From NCBI GenBank assembly GCA_019637755.1, contig JAHBVC010000001.1:958480-1022479 (forward strand): a DNA stretch of 64,000 nt. The letters are read 5' to 3'. Source of the DNA: Anaerolineales bacterium. Lineage in GTDB: Bacteria; Chloroflexota; Anaerolineae; Anaerolineales; UBA11579. Below are positions 30,037 to 37,926 of this stretch, piece by piece. Both the position numbers and the translations under genes were made by a program. Positions within the stretch are counted from its first letter, which is position 1. Each line of letters begins with the position of its first letter. The notes under the pieces were generated by a model that had not been told where the DNA came from, did not search any database, and saw only the letters and a program-made list of their open reading frames with translations.

Positions 30037-32661
30037 ATGGCGAATAGTTCCATCAAGCCTGTAGATATTGGCGATCAAATGCGCTCGGCGTACCTCGATT
30101 ACGCCATGAGCGTCATCGTTTCACGCGCCCTGCCCGATGCACGTGACGGCCTCAAGCCCGTGCACCGCCGCATTCTGTACGCCATGCTGGATATGGGCAT
30201 TCGTTCCAATACCGCCTTCAAGAAATCCGCCCGTATCGTCGGTGAAGTGCTGGGTAAGTATCACCCGCATAGTGATGTAGCCATCTACGATGCCATGGCG
30301 CGTATGGCCCAGGATTTCTCGCTGCGCTATACCCTGGTCAGCGGCCAGGGCAACTTTGGCTCCATCGGTGGTGACCCCCCAGCGGCGATGCGTTACACCG
30401 AGGCGCGCCTGCACTCGATGGCCGAGGAACTGTTGGCCGATATCGACAAGGAAACCGTCGATTTCACCGATAACTTCGATAGCTCGCTCAAAGAGCCTAC
30501 CGTCCTGCCCGCCCGCCTGCCGAATCTGCTGCTCAACGGCTCCTCCGGCATCGCCGTGGGCATGGCTACCAACATCCCGCCGCACAACCTGGGCGAGCTG
30601 GTGGGCGCACTGCAATACATGATCGATAACTACGAGAAGATGGATGACATCACCACCGAGGACCTGCGCCGCTTTGTCAAAGGCCCAGACTTCCCCACCG
30701 GTGCCATCATCGTGGGCGAAGAAGGCATCCGCGATCTGTACAGCAAGGGCAAGGGCCAGCTCATCGTGCGCGCCCGGGCCCGCATTGAAGAAGGCCGCCG
30801 CGGGCGCATGCGCATCGTGATCAGCGCCATCCCCTACCAGGTCAACATGACCAATCTGATCGAGCGCATCGCCGAGTTGGTGCGCGAAGGCCGCCTGGAA
30901 GGTATCGCCGACATGCGCGATGAGTCCGACCGCGAAGGCCTCAGCATCGTGCTGGAGCTCAAGGCCGGCGCGCAGCCCAAAATGGTGCTCAACCGCCTCT
31001 ACAAATACACCCCGCTGCAATCCAGCTTTGCCGCGCAAATCCTGGCGCTGGTGGATGGCGAACCGCGCTTGCTCTCGCTCAAGCGTGCGCTGCAAATCTT
31101 CCTCGATCACCGTCAGGAAGTGATCACGCGCCGTAGCAAGTTTGAGCTGGCCAAGGCCGAGGCACGCGCTCACATCCTTGAAGGCTTGCTCACCGCGCTG
31201 GCCAACATTGATGATGTCATTCGCACCATTCGGGAAGCCAAAGACACTGAGATCGCCAAAGAGCGCTTGATGACGCGCTTCAAGCTGTCAGACAAGCAGG
31301 CCGTGGCCATCCTGGATATGCAGTTGCGCCGCCTGGCCGCGCTGGAACGCCAGAAGATCGAAGACGAATACAAGCAGATCCAAGAGCGCATTGCATATTT
31401 GAAAGACCTGCTCAAGCACCCCAAGAAGATTCTGACGCTGATCAAGAGCGATCTGGGGGAGCTGGCCGTAACCTATGGTGACGAACGCCGCACCGCGCTG
31501 GATGGCGAAGGCAAGGGCGACGTCAGCGAAGAAAGCCTGGTGGCGGATGAAGCCACCCTGGTGAGCATCACCAGCCTGGGCTACGTCAAGCGCGTGGCCG
31601 CCAAAGCCTTCCGCGCCCAGGGGCGCGGTGGCTCCGGCGTCAAGGGCCACGCCACCAAGAACGAAGACGAAGTGGTGCTGCTGGTGCCGGCGCGCACCTT
31701 GGATACGATCTTGTTCTTCTCCAATCGCGGCAAGGTGTATTCGGAGAAGGCCTACCGCATCCCCGAGGCGGAGCGCACCGCGCGTGGCACGCCGATCGTC
31801 AATATCCTCAGCGTGGGCCAAAACGAAACCATCACCGCGGCCATTGCGGTGCCCAGCTTCCAGGCGGTGGATTTCTGCATCGTCGCCACCCGCGACGGCA
31901 AGATCAAGCGCATGGAGCTCAGCGAATTCGAAAGCGTGCGCGCCTCAGGCCTGATCTGCATCAACCTCGAGAAGGATGACCAGTTGGGTTGGGCCGGTTT
32001 GGTGGGCGGCAAAGACTACATCATCCTGATCTCACGCAACGGCCAGGCCTTGCGCTTCGCGGTGGACAAGGTGCGCCCGATGGGCCGCCAGGCCGGCGGC
32101 CTGCGCGCCATCAAGATGAAGGCCGATGATCAACTGGCTAGCATGGAAGTGGTGGAACCCGGCGCCGACCTGCTGGTGATCAGCACGCTGGGCTACGGCA
32201 AACGCACGCCGCTGACCCAATACCCGGCCAAGGGCCGCGGCACCAGCGGCGTCCTCACCACAGACGTCAAAGCCTTCAAGGATATCGGGCCCATCGCCGC
32301 CGCCCGCGTAGTGCAAGAGGACGACGAAGTCACCATCATCTCGGCGGCCGGCGTGGTGTTGCGCACCGCGGTCAAGGCGATCAAACAGGCCAGCCGCGCC
32401 ACACGCGGCGTGCGCATCATGCACGTGGCCCGCGAGGATAGCATCGCCACGCTGGCGCGCATTCCCGTAACCAACATCAACGCCGCGGCCGAGAGCGCCG
32501 CCGAACCCGCCGCGCCGGCGCCCGCAAAATCAGCCCCGGCCAAGGCCGCCCCCACCAAAGCCGCCCCGGCCAAGGCGGCAGGCAAGGCCAAAGCACCGGC
32601 CAAGAGCAAGAACGCCAAGCCAGCCAAGAAAGCGGCTACGAAGAAGAGCAGCAAAAAGTAA
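30037..32661 (+). CDS. gyrA: DNA gyrase subunit A
   Basis: Breakage-reunion subunit of gyrase; the catalytic Tyr is residue 120 in M-R-Y-T-E. The winged-helix region has [10 protein letters not shown] (76-85). Compared with the usual H-P-H-G-D-S-A-V-Y-D it has Ser for Gly and Val for the quinolone-contact Ser (E. coli 83). Further on, G-S-I-G-G-D has Gly where Asp is usual. The C-terminal beta-pinwheel keeps a GyrA box Q-G-R-G-G-S-G near residue 528, so it is GyrA and not ParC. Residues about 814-874 form a Lys/Ala/Pro tail ([11 protein letters not shown]). TATAAT at 29971-29976 is a likely -10; the leader is about 55-60 nt. gyrB is not in the window. Confidence 0.97.
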   Translation: MANSSIKPVDIGDQMRSAYLDYAMSVIVSRALPDARDGLKPVHRRILYAMLDMGIRSNTAFKKSARIVGEVLGKYHPHSDVAIYDAMARMAQDFSLRYTLVSGQGNFGSIGGDPPAAMRYTEARLHSMAEELLADIDKETVDFTDNFDSSLKEPTVLPARLPNLLLNGSSGIAVGMATNIPPHNLGELVGALQYMIDNYEKMDDITTEDLRRFVKGPDFPTGAIIVGEEGIRDLYSKGKGQLIVRARARIEEGRRGRMRIVISAIPYQVNMTNLIERIAELVREGRLEGIADMRDESDREGLSIVLELKAGAQPKMVLNRLYKYTPLQSSFAAQILALVDGEPRLLSLKRALQIFLDHRQEVITRRSKFELAKAEARAHILEGLLTALANIDDVIRTIREAKDTEIAKERLMTRFKLSDKQAVAILDMQLRRLAALERQKIEDEYKQIQERIAYLKDLLKHPKKILTLIKSDLGELAVTYGDERRTALDGEGKGDVSEESLVADEATLVSITSLGYVKRVAAKAFRAQGRGGSGVKGHATKNEDEVVLLVPARTLDTILFFSNRGKVYSEKAYRIPEAERTARGTPIVNILSVGQNETITAAIAVPSFQAVDFCIVATRDGKIKRMELSEFESVRASGLICINLEKDDQLGWAGLVGGKDYIILISRNGQALRFAVDKVRPMGRQAGGLRAIKMKADDQLASMEVVEPGADLLVISTLGYGKRTPLTQYPAKGRGTSGVLTTDVKAFKDIGPIAAARVVQEDDEVTIISAAGVVLRTAVKAIKQASRATRGVRIMHVAREDSIATLARIPVTNINAAAESAAEPAAPAPAKSAPAKAAPTKAAPAKAAGKAKAPAKSKNAKPAKKAATKKSSKK

Positions 32662-32679
32662 GCCTGCCCCTCACTTTTT

Positions 32680-32726
32680 AAAATAAGCCACCTGTTTGCA
32701 CAATAAAACAGGTGGCTTATTTTTTG
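32680..32726 (+). terminator. terminator after gyrA
   Basis: AAAATAAGCCACCTGTTT, a loop of about 9 nt, AAACAGGTGGCTTATTTTTT. A long and nearly perfect stem with T-runs on both sides. Confidence 0.92.
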
Positions 32727-32772
32727 CAATCTTTGTATAACCCTGATAGGAACAGTTTCCGGCCTCATTCCC

Positions 32773-34296
32773 ATGCAACGAACGATCTGGCTCCCCTGGC
32801 TCTTGCTGCTGTTGGCCGCGCTGGCCTGCAACTACCCGCGCACCACGCTCGGCCCCGCCGCGGCCGCCCCCAGCCCGGCGCTGGCTGCCGCCACGCCACA
32901 GGGTGCCGCGGCCCCGCCGCCTACGCTGCCGCCGACGCGTGACCCGAACACCCCGATCCTCACCCCTACGCCGGATGCGCCGCATACCCAACTCGCCCTG
33001 CGCAGCGAAGCCAGCCAATACACCGTGCAGCCCGGCGATTCGCTGAATGCGATTGCCGAGCGCATGGGCCTCAGCCTGCAGCAGTTGCTGGCAGTCAACG
33101 CCATCGCCAACCCGAATGCACTCAACGTCGGTCAGGTGATCAACATCCCCGCGCAGGAGATCAGCAGCCTCGGGCCGGATTTCAAGCTCATCCCTGATTC
33201 GGAGCTGGTCAACGGCCCCTATGCCATCGTCTTCAACGTTGCCGATTTCGTCAACAACCAGCCAGGCTACCTCAAACAGCATCAGGAGCAGGTGGACCAG
33301 CAGTTTCTCAGCGGCGCGGCGATCGTGCAACGCGTGGCTAACGAATACTCGGTGAACCCCAAGTTGCTGCTGGCCCTGCTGGAGTATCACAGTGCCTGGC
33401 TGAGCAACCCCAGCCCCAACGGCGCCAGCCTCAGCTTCCCGATGGGCAAGCAAGATGCCTGGCGCAGTGGCCTATACCTGCAGCTCTCTTGGGCGGCAGA
33501 TAATCTCAACAAGGGCTATTACGATTGGCGCGCCGGCCAGGTGACCGCCTGGCGCACGCAGGATGGCGTAGCCATTCCGCCCCACCCCAGCATCAATGCC
33601 GGCACGGCTGCGCTGCAGAACCTGTTGGCGCTGATGCACGCCGAACCTGCCTGGCGCAGCGCGGTGAGCGAGGCGGGCTTCTTCCAAACCTATCTGCGCC
33701 TGTATGGCTACCCCTTCGATTACGCCATCGAACCCGTGCTGCCTGCCGGGCTCAGCCAACCAGCGCTGCAGCTACCCTTTGAGCCCGGCGTGCGCTGGGT
33801 CTTCTCGGGTGGCCCGCACGGGGGCTGGGGCAACGGCTCCGCCTGGGCGGCGCTCGATTTCGCCCCCAGTGCCGAGATCAGCGGCTGCAATGCCAGCAAC
33901 GATTGGATCGTGGCCGCCGCAGACGGCTTGATCGTGCGCGCCGATAACGGCGCCGTGGTGCAAGACCTGGATGGCGACGGCTACGAGCAAACCGGCTGGA
34001 CGCTGCTCTACATGCACATCGCTCCGCACGATCGCGTGGCGGCGGGCACTTACCTGCGCGCCGGCCAACGCATCGGCCACCCCTCGTGCGAAGGCGGCGT
34101 GGCCACCGCCACCCATTTGCACATTGCCCGTCGCTATAATGGCGAGTGGATCCCGGCTGCCGGCAACCTGCCCTTTACCCTCGAGGGCTGGGTCTCGGTG
34201 AGCAACGGCTTGCTCTACGATGGCAGCCTGCTGCGCGATGGCGTGCAGGTGGATGCCTGCGAATGCCGTTTCCCCGCCAATATGGTGCAGCGTTAG
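32773..34296 (+). CDS. LysM / M23-peptidase-like lipoprotein, first of three paralogues
   Basis: A 507-residue lipoprotein (Cys 19, lipobox A-L-A-C). A Pro/Ala/Thr spacer is followed by a LysM peptidoglycan-binding domain (about 82-127, Y-T-V-Q-P-G-D-S-L). A helical middle domain (about 140-330) contains N-P-K-L-L-L-A-L-L-E-Y-H-S and resembles a lytic-transglycosylase fold without its E-S. The M23-like domain (about 345-480) has G-G-P-H-G-G-W, A-L-D-F-A-P, Y-M-H and T-H-L-H-I, the four metal/catalytic positions. Inside the last domain is D-L-D-G-D-G-Y-E-Q, an EF-hand-like calcium loop. Conserved Cys occur in S-G-C-N, P-S-C-E-G-G and C-E-C. It leads a three-gene unit. Confidence 0.88.
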   Translation: MQRTIWLPWLLLLLAALACNYPRTTLGPAAAAPSPALAAATPQGAAAPPPTLPPTRDPNTPILTPTPDAPHTQLALRSEASQYTVQPGDSLNAIAERMGLSLQQLLAVNAIANPNALNVGQVINIPAQEISSLGPDFKLIPDSELVNGPYAIVFNVADFVNNQPGYLKQHQEQVDQQFLSGAAIVQRVANEYSVNPKLLLALLEYHSAWLSNPSPNGASLSFPMGKQDAWRSGLYLQLSWAADNLNKGYYDWRAGQVTAWRTQDGVAIPPHPSINAGTAALQNLLALMHAEPAWRSAVSEAGFFQTYLRLYGYPFDYAIEPVLPAGLSQPALQLPFEPGVRWVFSGGPHGGWGNGSAWAALDFAPSAEISGCNASNDWIVAAADGLIVRADNGAVVQDLDGDGYEQTGWTLLYMHIAPHDRVAAGTYLRAGQRIGHPSCEGGVATATHLHIARRYNGEWIPAAGNLPFTLEGWVSVSNGLLYDGSLLRDGVQVDACECRFPANMVQR

Positions 34297-34298
34297 CC

Positions 34299-35855
34299 AT
34301 GACTTCACGAATGCTACGACTCCTCGTCCTCAGCCTGGCGCTGGCGGGCGCCAGCCTGATGTGCAGCAGCGGGTACATCACCCCGCAGAGCCTGCGCGCC
34401 ACGCAGGATCTGCTGGCCCAGCTTAGCGCCACCGCCAGCGCCTTCGTGCCCTCGGCCACGCCAACCGAGCTGCCCAGCCTGACCCCAAGTTTGCGCGCCA
34501 CCGCCAGCCCCAGCCCCACCCCGCAAGAGAGCCCTTCGCCGGCGCCGCCGTTCATCTACACGGCGCAATCCGGCGATACGCTGGCGGCGCTGGCGGTGCG
34601 CTTTGGCGTCGACCCCGGCCAGATCGCCTCGCCGCGGGATATTCCCAGCGGGTTGATCCCCCCCGGCCAGATCTTCACCATTCCGCATGCCGTCGGCATC
34701 ACCACGCCCAATGACAAACTCGTGCCGGATAGCGAAGTGGTTTACTCGCCCTCGGCCAGCGGCTTTGACCCGCAGGCCTATAGCGATCCCTTTGCCGGCT
34801 ACATGAGCACGTATCGCGAATACCTACCCTCCGCGTGGTACAGCGGGGCCGGCGTGGTGCTGCGCGTAGCGCAGGAGAATTCGCTCAACCCGCGCCTGCT
34901 GCTCTCCATCCTGCAATACCAGAGCAATTGGGTGCTGGGCCAACCCACCAACAACAGCGCCATCGATTTCCCGATTGGCTACCGCCTGCCGCAGGCCCAC
35001 GGCCTGTACCAGCAACTCACCTGGGTAGCCAAGCAGCTCTCCACTGGCTACTACGGCTGGCGCGAAGGCCGCCTCACCGAGATCAGCTTTCGCGACGGGG
35101 TGCGCATGCGTATCGCCCCGGAGCTGAATGCGGGCAGTGTCGCCATTCAGTATCTGTTCGCCCAACTGTATGACTACGAAGAATGGCTAGATGTCATCAA
35201 CCGCCATACCGGCTATCCCTTCACCCACGCTTCGATGTTTCCGGATCCCTGGGTGCGCGCTGCCCAGATCGAGCCGCTGTTTCCGCCAGCGCTCTCGCAA
35301 CCCGCGCTCAGCCTGCCCTTCCTCGAGCGCCAGGTGTGGTATTTCACCGCCGGGCCGCACGGCGCCTGGGAGCGCGAAGGCTCGTGGGCCGCTCTGGATT
35401 TTGCGCCCAGCAGCAGCCAGCCCGGGTGCGTGGCCTCGACCCACTGGGTCACCGCCGCCGCCCCGGGCCTGGTGGTGCGCACCAGCCCCGGGGTGATCGT
35501 GGTAGATATGGATGCGGATGGGGATGAGCAGACCGGCTGGGTGATCCTCTACCTGCATGTGATCGGCGACAGCACTCCGGCCGAAGGCACCTGGCTGGAT
35601 CGTGGCGACCGCCTCGGCCACCCTTCATGCGAAGGCGGCGCGGCCACCGCCACGCATGTACATCTGGCGCGCAAGTACAACGGCGAATGGATTGGCGGCG
35701 GCGGGGCACTGCCCTTCGTGCTCAGCGGCTGGACGGTAGAATACGGGGCAGACGCCTATCTGGGCAACCTGACCCGTGATGGGCGCGTGGTGGTGGCGTG
35801 CACTTGCAGCGGCAAGGATAGCCAGATCACCCTCAGCAGTGATGACCCCTACTAA
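34299..35855 (+). CDS. LysM / M23-peptidase-like lipoprotein, second of three paralogues
   Basis: A 518-residue paralogue of the preceding gene, starting 2 nt after its stop. Signal peptide with Cys in S-L-M-C-S-S-G (Met before Cys makes a weak lipobox), Thr/Pro/Ser spacer, LysM domain (Y-T-A-Q-S-G-D-T-L), the helical middle domain (N-P-R-L-L-L-S-I-L-Q-Y-Q-S, Gln where the first copy has Glu), then the M23-like domain with G-P-H-G-A-W, A-L-D-F-A-P, Y-L-H and T-H-V-H-L. The calcium-loop equivalent is D-M-D-A-D-G-D-E-Q. Cys pattern as in the first copy (P-G-C-V, P-S-C-E-G-G, C-T-C). ATG 34299 is used because it starts the signal peptide. Confidence 0.87.
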   Translation: MTSRMLRLLVLSLALAGASLMCSSGYITPQSLRATQDLLAQLSATASAFVPSATPTELPSLTPSLRATASPSPTPQESPSPAPPFIYTAQSGDTLAALAVRFGVDPGQIASPRDIPSGLIPPGQIFTIPHAVGITTPNDKLVPDSEVVYSPSASGFDPQAYSDPFAGYMSTYREYLPSAWYSGAGVVLRVAQENSLNPRLLLSILQYQSNWVLGQPTNNSAIDFPIGYRLPQAHGLYQQLTWVAKQLSTGYYGWREGRLTEISFRDGVRMRIAPELNAGSVAIQYLFAQLYDYEEWLDVINRHTGYPFTHASMFPDPWVRAAQIEPLFPPALSQPALSLPFLERQVWYFTAGPHGAWEREGSWAALDFAPSSSQPGCVASTHWVTAAAPGLVVRTSPGVIVVDMDADGDEQTGWVILYLHVIGDSTPAEGTWLDRGDRLGHPSCEGGAATATHVHLARKYNGEWIGGGGALPFVLSGWTVEYGADAYLGNLTRDGRVVVACTCSGKDSQITLSSDDPY

Positions 35856-37416
35856 GCAGCCCCTCTCCTTACTCGCCAGCCTATGGCTGTGCGGCTGCCT
35901 GCTGGCGGCCTGCCGCCCCCAACCCGCCCCCACGCAAACCGCCGCCGCCACCGCGGATGCTAGCATCGCCCAGGTGAGTACCGCCCAGGTAGCCATCCTC
36001 ACCCCTGAGCTCACCGCTACGCCGCCGCCGGCGCGCCCGCTGTACGATCCCGGTACGCTGGTGGACTACACCGCCCAAACCGGCGATAACCTGATTGCCC
36101 TGGCAGCCCGCTTCAATACCACGGTGCGCGAGATCCGCGCCGCCAACCCGATCATCCCCGATACGGCTACGACGATGCCCGCCGGCTTTCCAATGAAGAT
36201 TCCGGTCTATTACCGCACCTATTGGGGCTCGCAATTTCAAATTCTGCCTGACAGCTTGTATGTCAATGGCCCGGCCCAGCTGGATTTTGACACCCACGCC
36301 TTTGTGGCCGCCCAGCCCGGCTGGCTGAAGAACTACCGCGAATACGCCGCCGGCCAGCACCGCGATGGCGCCGGCCTGGTGGATCTGGTGGCGCAAAATT
36401 TCAGCGTCAGCCCGCGCCTGCTGCTGGCCCTGCTCGAATACCAGGCCGGAGCGCTAAGCCAACCCGTGCTCGACGATGCCATCGGCCCCTACATGTTGGG
36501 CTATGAACACCAGTTTCACCGTGGCGTCTATTTGCAACTGGTGTGGGCCGCCAACACCCTCAATAATGCCTACTACCAATGGCGCAATGGCAAGCTGATC
36601 GAGTTTGATCGCCCGGATGGCACGATCTACCGCCCTGACCCCTGGCAGAACGCAGCCAGCGTCAGCCTGCAGGAATTCTTTAACACCACATTGCCACAAG
36701 CAGATTTTGCCACGGCCATCGGCCCACAGGGCTTTATCCAAACCTATACCGATCTATTCGGTGACCCCTGGGCAGCGGATGAGCCGCACATCCCCGGCAG
36801 CTTGCTACAACCCGAATTACGCTTGCCCAGCCCACCGGGCGAGCTATGGTCCTACACCGGTGGCCCACACACGGGGTGGGGCACTGGCAATCCCTGGGCC
36901 GCGCTGGATTTTGCCCCGGGCAGCGAGACGCGGGGCTGCGTTAGCACCACCTCATGGGCGCTGGCGATGGCGGATGGCTTGGTGGTGCGCTCGGAGCCGG
37001 GCACGGTTGTGCTGGACTTGGATGGCGATGGCGATGAGCGCACCGGCTGGGTGCTGTTCTACCTGCACCTGGCCACCAACGGGCGGGCGGCGGCCGGGCA
37101 GCAAGTGCAAGCCGGCTGGCCGCTGGGCCACCCCTCGTGCGAGGGCGGCTCGGCCACCGGTACGCATGTGCATATTGCGCGTAAGTACAACGGGGAGTGG
37201 ATCGAAGCGGCCGGCGCGCTGCCGTTTGTAATGGAAGGCTGGACGGCGGGGGAAGGCAGCGGCGGCAGCTACACCGGCACGCTTACCCGCCTGGGCCAGG
37301 TGGTGCGGGCGTGCACCTGCTCAGATGCCGCCAGCAGCATTGTTTCGCGGGCGGCCATCGTGCCGTTTCCTACGCTGCAAATGCTGCCGAGCGAGACGGC
37401 CGCGCCCAATCCCTAA
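35842..37416 (+). CDS. LysM / M23-peptidase-like lipoprotein, third of three paralogues
   Basis: A 524-residue paralogue whose ATG overlaps the end of the second gene by 14 nt, so the three are co-translated. Lipobox L-L-A-A-C, Thr/Ala/Pro spacer, LysM (Y-T-A-Q-T-G-D-N-L), the helical middle domain (S-P-R-L-L-L-A-L-L-E-Y-Q-A) and M23-like motifs G-P-H-T-G-W, A-L-D-F-A-P, Y-L-H and T-H-V-H-I. The calcium-loop is D-L-D-G-D-G-D-E-R, the best of the three. The C-terminal tail after C-T-C is about 30 residues longer than in the others. Likely acts on or binds the cell wall; activity is inferred from motifs only. Confidence 0.88.
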   Translation: MTPTKQPLSLLASLWLCGCLLAACRPQPAPTQTAAATADASIAQVSTAQVAILTPELTATPPPARPLYDPGTLVDYTAQTGDNLIALAARFNTTVREIRAANPIIPDTATTMPAGFPMKIPVYYRTYWGSQFQILPDSLYVNGPAQLDFDTHAFVAAQPGWLKNYREYAAGQHRDGAGLVDLVAQNFSVSPRLLLALLEYQAGALSQPVLDDAIGPYMLGYEHQFHRGVYLQLVWAANTLNNAYYQWRNGKLIEFDRPDGTIYRPDPWQNAASVSLQEFFNTTLPQADFATAIGPQGFIQTYTDLFGDPWAADEPHIPGSLLQPELRLPSPPGELWSYTGGPHTGWGTGNPWAALDFAPGSETRGCVSTTSWALAMADGLVVRSEPGTVVLDLDGDGDERTGWVLFYLHLATNGRAAAGQQVQAGWPLGHPSCEGGSATGTHVHIARKYNGEWIEAAGALPFVMEGWTAGEGSGGSYTGTLTRLGQVVRACTCSDAASSIVSRAAIVPFPTLQMLPSETAAPNP

Positions 37417-37425
37417 CCTGCTTGG

Positions 37426-37845
37426 CTAGACCGGGATGATTTCGTAATCGGTCTCGATCTGCACGGCCATCTTGAGCATGTTCTGCGCCGGGCAATACTT
37501 ATCCGCCGAAAGCTGAATGGCGCGCTCCACCGCGGCGGCGTCAATATCGTTGCCGGTGATCAAGTACTCGATCAACACATGCGTCCACACTTTGGGGTGT
37601 TCCTTGGCCGCCTGCGTGGTCACCTTGACTTGAAAGGCGGTCACATCCTGGCGTTTCTTCTGCAAAATTGAAATAACATCCATCCCCGTGCAGCCCCCCA
37701 GGCCGAGCGCCACCAGCTCCATCGGGCGCAAGCCTTCTTCGGTGCCGCCCACCGAGGCATCCGCATCCACATCGACTGAAAAATTGCTACTCAGCCCCTT
37801 GCCGCGAAAATTCAAGCCCTTTTTCCAATCCAATGCTACTTGCAT
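37426..37845 (-). CDS. OsmC/Ohr-family peroxide-reducing protein
   Basis: A 139-residue OsmC-type protein that reduces organic hydroperoxides with two Cys. The Cys pair is in L-G-L-G-G-C-T-G-M-D near residue 50 and K-Y-C-P-A-Q-N-M near residue 115, with the D-V-x-x-x-L-Q-K-K-R helix between. ATG 37845 with GGAGG at a spacing of 4 is chosen over the in-frame start at 37920. A -10 box TATAAT on the minus strand is at 37889-37894. It is convergent with the LysM-M23 cluster and divergent from sbcC. Confidence 0.92.
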   Translation of the reverse strand: MQVALDWKKGLNFRGKGLSSNFSVDVDADASVGGTEEGLRPMELVALGLGGCTGMDVISILQKKRQDVTAFQVKVTTQAAKEHPKVWTHVLIEYLITGNDIDAAAVERAIQLSADKYCPAQNMLKMAVQIETDYEIIPV

Positions 37846-37926
37846 GATGCCTCCATCCCGAAAATGTGTGCTGCGTGACCGCCAAATGATTATAGTGTAG
37901 AGGATAGCAGTTAAAATCAACTCAGC

